A stretch of 64,000 nt of DNA from Streptomyces caelestis. Its GTDB lineage: Bacteria > Actinomycetota > Actinomycetes > Streptomycetales > Streptomycetaceae. Made by a program: the position numbers and the translations under genes. Below the pieces are notes generated by a model, which was not told where the DNA came from, searched no databases, and worked only from the letters and a program-made list of their open reading frames with translations. This document shows, one piece after another, positions 60,810-64,000 of this stretch. How positions within the stretch are numbered: the first letter of the stretch is position 1; every line of letters begins with the position of its first letter. Location: positions 2,666,001 through 2,730,000 of the forward strand of contig NZ_JACHNE010000001.1 of NCBI RefSeq assembly GCF_014205255.1. The letters run 5' to 3'.

Positions 60810-63794
60810 TTGGAGCTCAGCAGGCGTACCTTCCACGCTCTCGCCGGCACGGCCGCGCTCGGCTTCACGCTGACCGGCAGCGGGTCGCCGACCTCCGCCG
60901 ACACGGCGCGGAGCGTGCCCACGGGCCCACCGCCACCCGTGCCGAGCGCGGACGGCCGGCGGCACGAGGTCGGCTTCGACCGGTACTCGCTGCTGGTCGA
61001 CGGCCGCCGCCTGGTGCTCTGGTCGGGTGAGATGCACCCCTTCCGGCTGCCGAGCCCGTCCCTGTGGCGGGACATGCTGGAGAAGATGCGCGCTCATGGC
61101 TACAACGCCGTCAGCGTGTACGTCGCCTGGAACTACCACTCCCCCGCCCCGGGCCGGTACGACTTCACCGGTGTGCGGGACCTGGACCTGTTCCTGCGGA
61201 TGGCGGCCGAGACCGGTCTGTACGTGATCCTGCGGCCCGGCCCGTACATCAACGCGGAGGTCGACGCCGGTGGCTTCCCCGGCTGGCTGACCGCGACCGA
61301 GGGCACGGCCCGGACCTCCGACCCGACGTATCTGCGGTACGTCGACGAGTGGCTGTCCGCCGTCAACGCCATCGTCGCGAAGCGCCTGTTCACCCGGGGG
61401 ACGGGCACGGTCCTGCTGTACCAGATCGAGAACGAGTACGACGCCCACGTCGGCGAACCGACCGGGCGCGCCTACATGTCGTACCTGTACGAGAAGGTCC
61501 GCGCCGACGGCATCGACGTGCCGCTGTTCCACAACGACAAGGGGCGCGACGGGGCTTGGGCCCCGGGTTCCTTCGGCACCGGCGGGGAGAAGGGGCGCTG
61601 GCTTTACGGGTTCGACGGGTATCCGGAGCCGGACGAGGTGCCGCCCGACTGGGGGCGCTTCGGGCCCGGCGGGGCGAAGGGCGGGGCCACGGCCAGTCCG
61701 AGGACCCCCGGGTTCGTGCCCGAGTTCGGCGGGGGGTGGTTCGACCCGTGGGGCGGGTCCTGGTTCGACGGGAAGGGGTACGCCGAGTCGCGCCGGACCC
61801 GGGACGCGGCGTACGAGCGGCGCTTCTACCTCACCAACCTCGCCAACGGCATCACGCTGCACAACGTCTACATGACGTACGGCGGCACCTCCTGGGGCTG
61901 GCTGCCCGCGCCGGTCGTCTACACCTCGTACGACTACGGCGCGGCCTTCGACGAGGCCCGCAACGCCACCCCGAAGCTCCCCGCGATGCACCAGATCGGG
62001 CAGTTGCTGCGCCACGTGCCGGACCTCGCCAAGCTGAACCGGGCGAAGGCCGTACGGGCCGCCGACGAGCGGATCAAGGTCTACCACCTGGTCAATCCCG
62101 ACACCGGCGCCCACTTCTACGTCCTGCGCAACGACTCCGAGGAGGCGGTCACCTCGACGCTGCCGGACGCCGGGATCGACCTGCCGGTCACGGTCCCGGC
62201 GCGGGACGCCAAGCTGATCACCGCCGGGCTGAGAATCGGGAGGCGGACGCTGGTGCACGCCACCGTGCAGCCGATGCTGACCCTGACCGCCGGGCGGCAG
62301 GACATCGCCGTGTTCGCGGGCCGGCGGGGCGATCTGGCGCAGGTCGTGCTGGACAGCCCGGACGAGCCGACGCCCATGCGGCTGGACCCGGAACCCGCGT
62401 GGGCCTACAACCTCGGCAAGCTGTACGTCACCGCTCCGCTCGGCGTCAGCGAGCTGAGCCGGGTGCGGATCGAGAGCGACGGCGTGGACACGCCGATGCT
62501 GCTGCTGTTCGCCGACGACGCGACGGCCCTGCGCCTGTGGCCGTACGAGACGCCGTCCGGCCCGCTCCTCGTCTACGGCCCGGCCCTGCTGCGGTCGGCC
62601 GAGCTGCGCGGCTCCACCGTCCACCTCACCGGGGACACCACCGCGGTGACCGGCCTGGAGGTGTGGGGGCCGCGCGGGATCACCCATGTCACGTGGAACG
62701 GGCGCCCGGTGCCCACCCGGATCAGCGGCACCGGCAGCCTGCTGGCACTCCGCCCGCTCGCCGGCGTGACCCGGCCGGCCCTCCCCGCCCTCGACGGCTG
62801 GCGGCGGCGGACCGAGAACCCGGAGGCCGAGTCCGGCTTCGACGACTCCGGCTGGACGGCGGCCGACAAGAAGACGTCGTTCAGCACGACGCCCGTGCCC
62901 GACGGGCAGCCCGTCCTGTTCGCCGACGACTACGGCTTCCACTACGGCGACGTCTGGTACCGGGGCGAGTGGACCGACGCGGACGGCATCGAGTCCGTCT
63001 CCCTCGCCTACAGCACGGGCACGCAGGGCCTGCTGATGGCCTGGCTGGACGGCGAGCCGCTGGGCACGCACCGGATGCCGGTGCCGGACAAGGACCGGGC
63101 GCGGCAGGGGACGTGGACGGCCAAGGCCACCTTCGGCCTGCCGGAGGGACTGCGGAAGAAGTTCCGTGAGGACCGCGAGAGTCGCGGGAGCGGTGAGCGG
63201 CACGTCCTGTCCGTGCTCGTCCGGCGGATGCAGCACGACATGGACGGCAAGGCGCTCGACACCCACAAGGCCGCGCGCGGACTGACCGCCGTGACCTTCG
63301 AGGGCGCCTCCCCCGAGGTGACCTGGCGGATCCAGGGCGCGTCGACGCCCGACCCGGTGCGCGGGCCGATGAACAACGGCGGGCTGTACGGGGAGCGCGA
63401 GGGCTGGCATCTGCCCGAGTACGACGACAAGGACTGGAAGGACACCGAGCTTCCCCGGGCCGACCGGCGGCAGGGCGTCACCTGGTACCGGACGGACTTC
63501 CGGCTGGACGTCGACCCGGGGGTCGACGCCTCCGTCGGGCTCGTCCTGGACGACGACCCGGAGCGGGCCTACCGCGTCCAGATCTTCCTCAACGGCTGGA
63601 ACATGGGCCAGTACATCAACGACGTAGGGCCGCAGCACACTTTCGTGCTGCCGAACGGGATCCTGCGCACACGTGGTGCCAACACACTGGCGTTGGCGGT
63701 GCTGTCGGACGGGACCACACCGTCGGGCCCGGGGGATGTGCGGCTGACACTGTTGGGCGCAGCGGCCGGAGGGGTGCCCGTCAAGGCGGTGTGA
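60810..63794 (+). CDS. Tat-exported GH35 beta-galactosidase
   Basis: A 994-residue protein. TTG at 60810 with AGGAGG 8 nt upstream gives MELSRRTFHALAGTAALGFT, a twin-arginine signal. GH35 domain: LVLWSGEMHPFRLPSPSLWR, VSVYVAWNYHSPAPGRYDF and VILRPGPYINAEVDAGGFPG, acid/base Glu in LLYQIENEYDAHV and nucleophile Glu in FVPEFGGGWFDPW. The rest contains jelly-roll domains (galactose-binding-like, e.g. VTWYRTDFRLDV and the end GDVRLTLLG). It would cleave terminal beta-galactose from plant polysaccharides outside the cell. Rrf2 neighbour may regulate it. Confidence 0.93.
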   Translation: MELSRRTFHALAGTAALGFTLTGSGSPTSADTARSVPTGPPPPVPSADGRRHEVGFDRYSLLVDGRRLVLWSGEMHPFRLPSPSLWRDMLEKMRAHGYNAVSVYVAWNYHSPAPGRYDFTGVRDLDLFLRMAAETGLYVILRPGPYINAEVDAGGFPGWLTATEGTARTSDPTYLRYVDEWLSAVNAIVAKRLFTRGTGTVLLYQIENEYDAHVGEPTGRAYMSYLYEKVRADGIDVPLFHNDKGRDGAWAPGSFGTGGEKGRWLYGFDGYPEPDEVPPDWGRFGPGGAKGGATASPRTPGFVPEFGGGWFDPWGGSWFDGKGYAESRRTRDAAYERRFYLTNLANGITLHNVYMTYGGTSWGWLPAPVVYTSYDYGAAFDEARNATPKLPAMHQIGQLLRHVPDLAKLNRAKAVRAADERIKVYHLVNPDTGAHFYVLRNDSEEAVTSTLPDAGIDLPVTVPARDAKLITAGLRIGRRTLVHATVQPMLTLTAGRQDIAVFAGRRGDLAQVVLDSPDEPTPMRLDPEPAWAYNLGKLYVTAPLGVSELSRVRIESDGVDTPMLLLFADDATALRLWPYETPSGPLLVYGPALLRSAELRGSTVHLTGDTTAVTGLEVWGPRGITHVTWNGRPVPTRISGTGSLLALRPLAGVTRPALPALDGWRRRTENPEAESGFDDSGWTAADKKTSFSTTPVPDGQPVLFADDYGFHYGDVWYRGEWTDADGIESVSLAYSTGTQGLLMAWLDGEPLGTHRMPVPDKDRARQGTWTAKATFGLPEGLRKKFREDRESRGSGERHVLSVLVRRMQHDMDGKALDTHKAARGLTAVTFEGASPEVTWRIQGASTPDPVRGPMNNGGLYGEREGWHLPEYDDKDWKDTELPRADRRQGVTWYRTDFRLDVDPGVDASVGLVLDDDPERAYRVQIFLNGWNMGQYINDVGPQHTFVLPNGILRTRGANTLALAVLSDGTTPSGPGDVRLTLLGAAAGGVPVKAV

Positions 63795-63908
63795 CCGGAC
63801 AGCCGGACAGTCGATGTGACCTGATCGAGCCGTCCCCGTGCATTGCCTTCTCCGGCAGGCTGGGCCACCGTGTTGGCCTTCAGGGCTGCCGACAGGGAGG
63901 GGAACCTC

Positions 63909-64000
63909 GTGCGAAGACGGCGTTTCATCGGTGGGTTAGGCGGAATGGTCGGGGCCGGGCTCGGGCTGGCCTCGATGCGGGGCGGAACGGCCTGGGCGGC
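63909..64000 (+). CDS. Tat-exported protein, N-terminus only (runs off window)
   Basis: GTG at 63909 with GGGAGGGGAAC just upstream opens MRRRRFIGGLGGMVGAGLGL then ASMRGGTAWA, a twin-arginine signal peptide with an Ala-x-Ala-like end. The mature protein lies beyond 64000, so its function cannot be read. Its position after the secreted GH35 enzyme suggests another extracellular carbohydrate-active enzyme (inference). Confidence 0.7.
   Translation, partial: MRRRRFIGGLGGMVGAGLGLASMRGGTAWA

Noticed and set aside
60270..63638. 1122-residue open frame antisense to the GH35 gene and joined to the Rrf2 frame
   Set aside because: Only the last 152 codons (Rrf2) are real; the rest mirrors the GH35 gene.
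1..64000. A biosynthetic gene cluster or defense island
   Set aside because: No PKS, NRPS, restriction or toxin-antitoxin genes; the fab genes are primary metabolism.

Overview
The window is high-GC chromosomal DNA of a Streptomyces species. Evidence: strong codon third-position GC bias, frequent GTG/TTG starts with AGGAGG-type ribosome sites, many leaderless starts, Tat-exported enzymes, and the classic actinomycete order fasR-fabD-fabH-acpP-fabF. The gene order resembles my recollection of the core-chromosome region of S. coelicolor around SCO2360-SCO2410, but no alignment could be run. No rRNA, tRNA, CRISPR array or prophage was seen.

Layout. 1-10.3 kb: end of a DedA membrane protein, then a Ter-type stress-response block (HAD hydrolase, a fused PRTase-TRSP-PRTase-PELOTA protein and a CitE-like lyase in one operon; a TerD protein with a repeat-rich tail; a TerA-like protein; a DUF475/TerC-like membrane protein; two TerD proteins) and an AhpE-type peroxiredoxin. 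10.4-15.4 kb: DUF3052 protein, pyruvate dehydrogenase E1 (aceE), a two-TM potassium channel and a small membrane protein. 15.6-23.9 kb: drug-exporter MFS with divergent TetR, DUF1023 hydrolase, DUF4429 protein, MerR/aldo-keto reductase pair, acetyltransferase, beta-lactamase-like hydrolase, pirin. 23.9-29.4 kb: FasR and the type II fatty-acid synthase operon, closed by a strong hairpin and DUF3145. 29.7-42.2 kb: secreted or envelope enzymes (SGNH lipase, aldose epimerase, pyroglutamyl-peptidase-like protein, M14 carboxypeptidase plus serine hydrolase), an ohr pseudogene, a MarR/oxidoreductase pair, gene remnants and an O-methyltransferase. 42.4-55.5 kb: a sugar (probably arabinose) locus with an enolase-superfamily dehydratase, Zn dehydrogenase, a TIM-barrel-like protein, a ChvE-type ABC importer, a Tat-exported epimerase, an aminotransferase, and two secreted GH43 arabinan-degrading enzymes. 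55.7-64 kb: small metabolic genes, a TnpB insertion element, an Rrf2 regulator, a Tat-exported GH35 beta-galactosidase, and the start of another Tat-exported protein.

Functional links. The two GH43 enzymes would cut arabinan outside the cell, the Tat epimerase would equilibrate the sugar anomers, and the importer would bring the sugar in. A near-identical 14-bp motif precedes the dehydratase gene, the TIM-barrel gene and the GH43 pair, which points to one shared repressor not encoded here.

The most informative finds are signs of genome decay and small-element movement. A TnpB element (57971-59353) splits a DUF4360 gene, and both halves can be rejoined in frame. A 41-nt palindromic repeat breaks the ohr gene. 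Other copies of small palindromic repeats sit inside open genes without breaking them, including the linker of the fused Ter protein.
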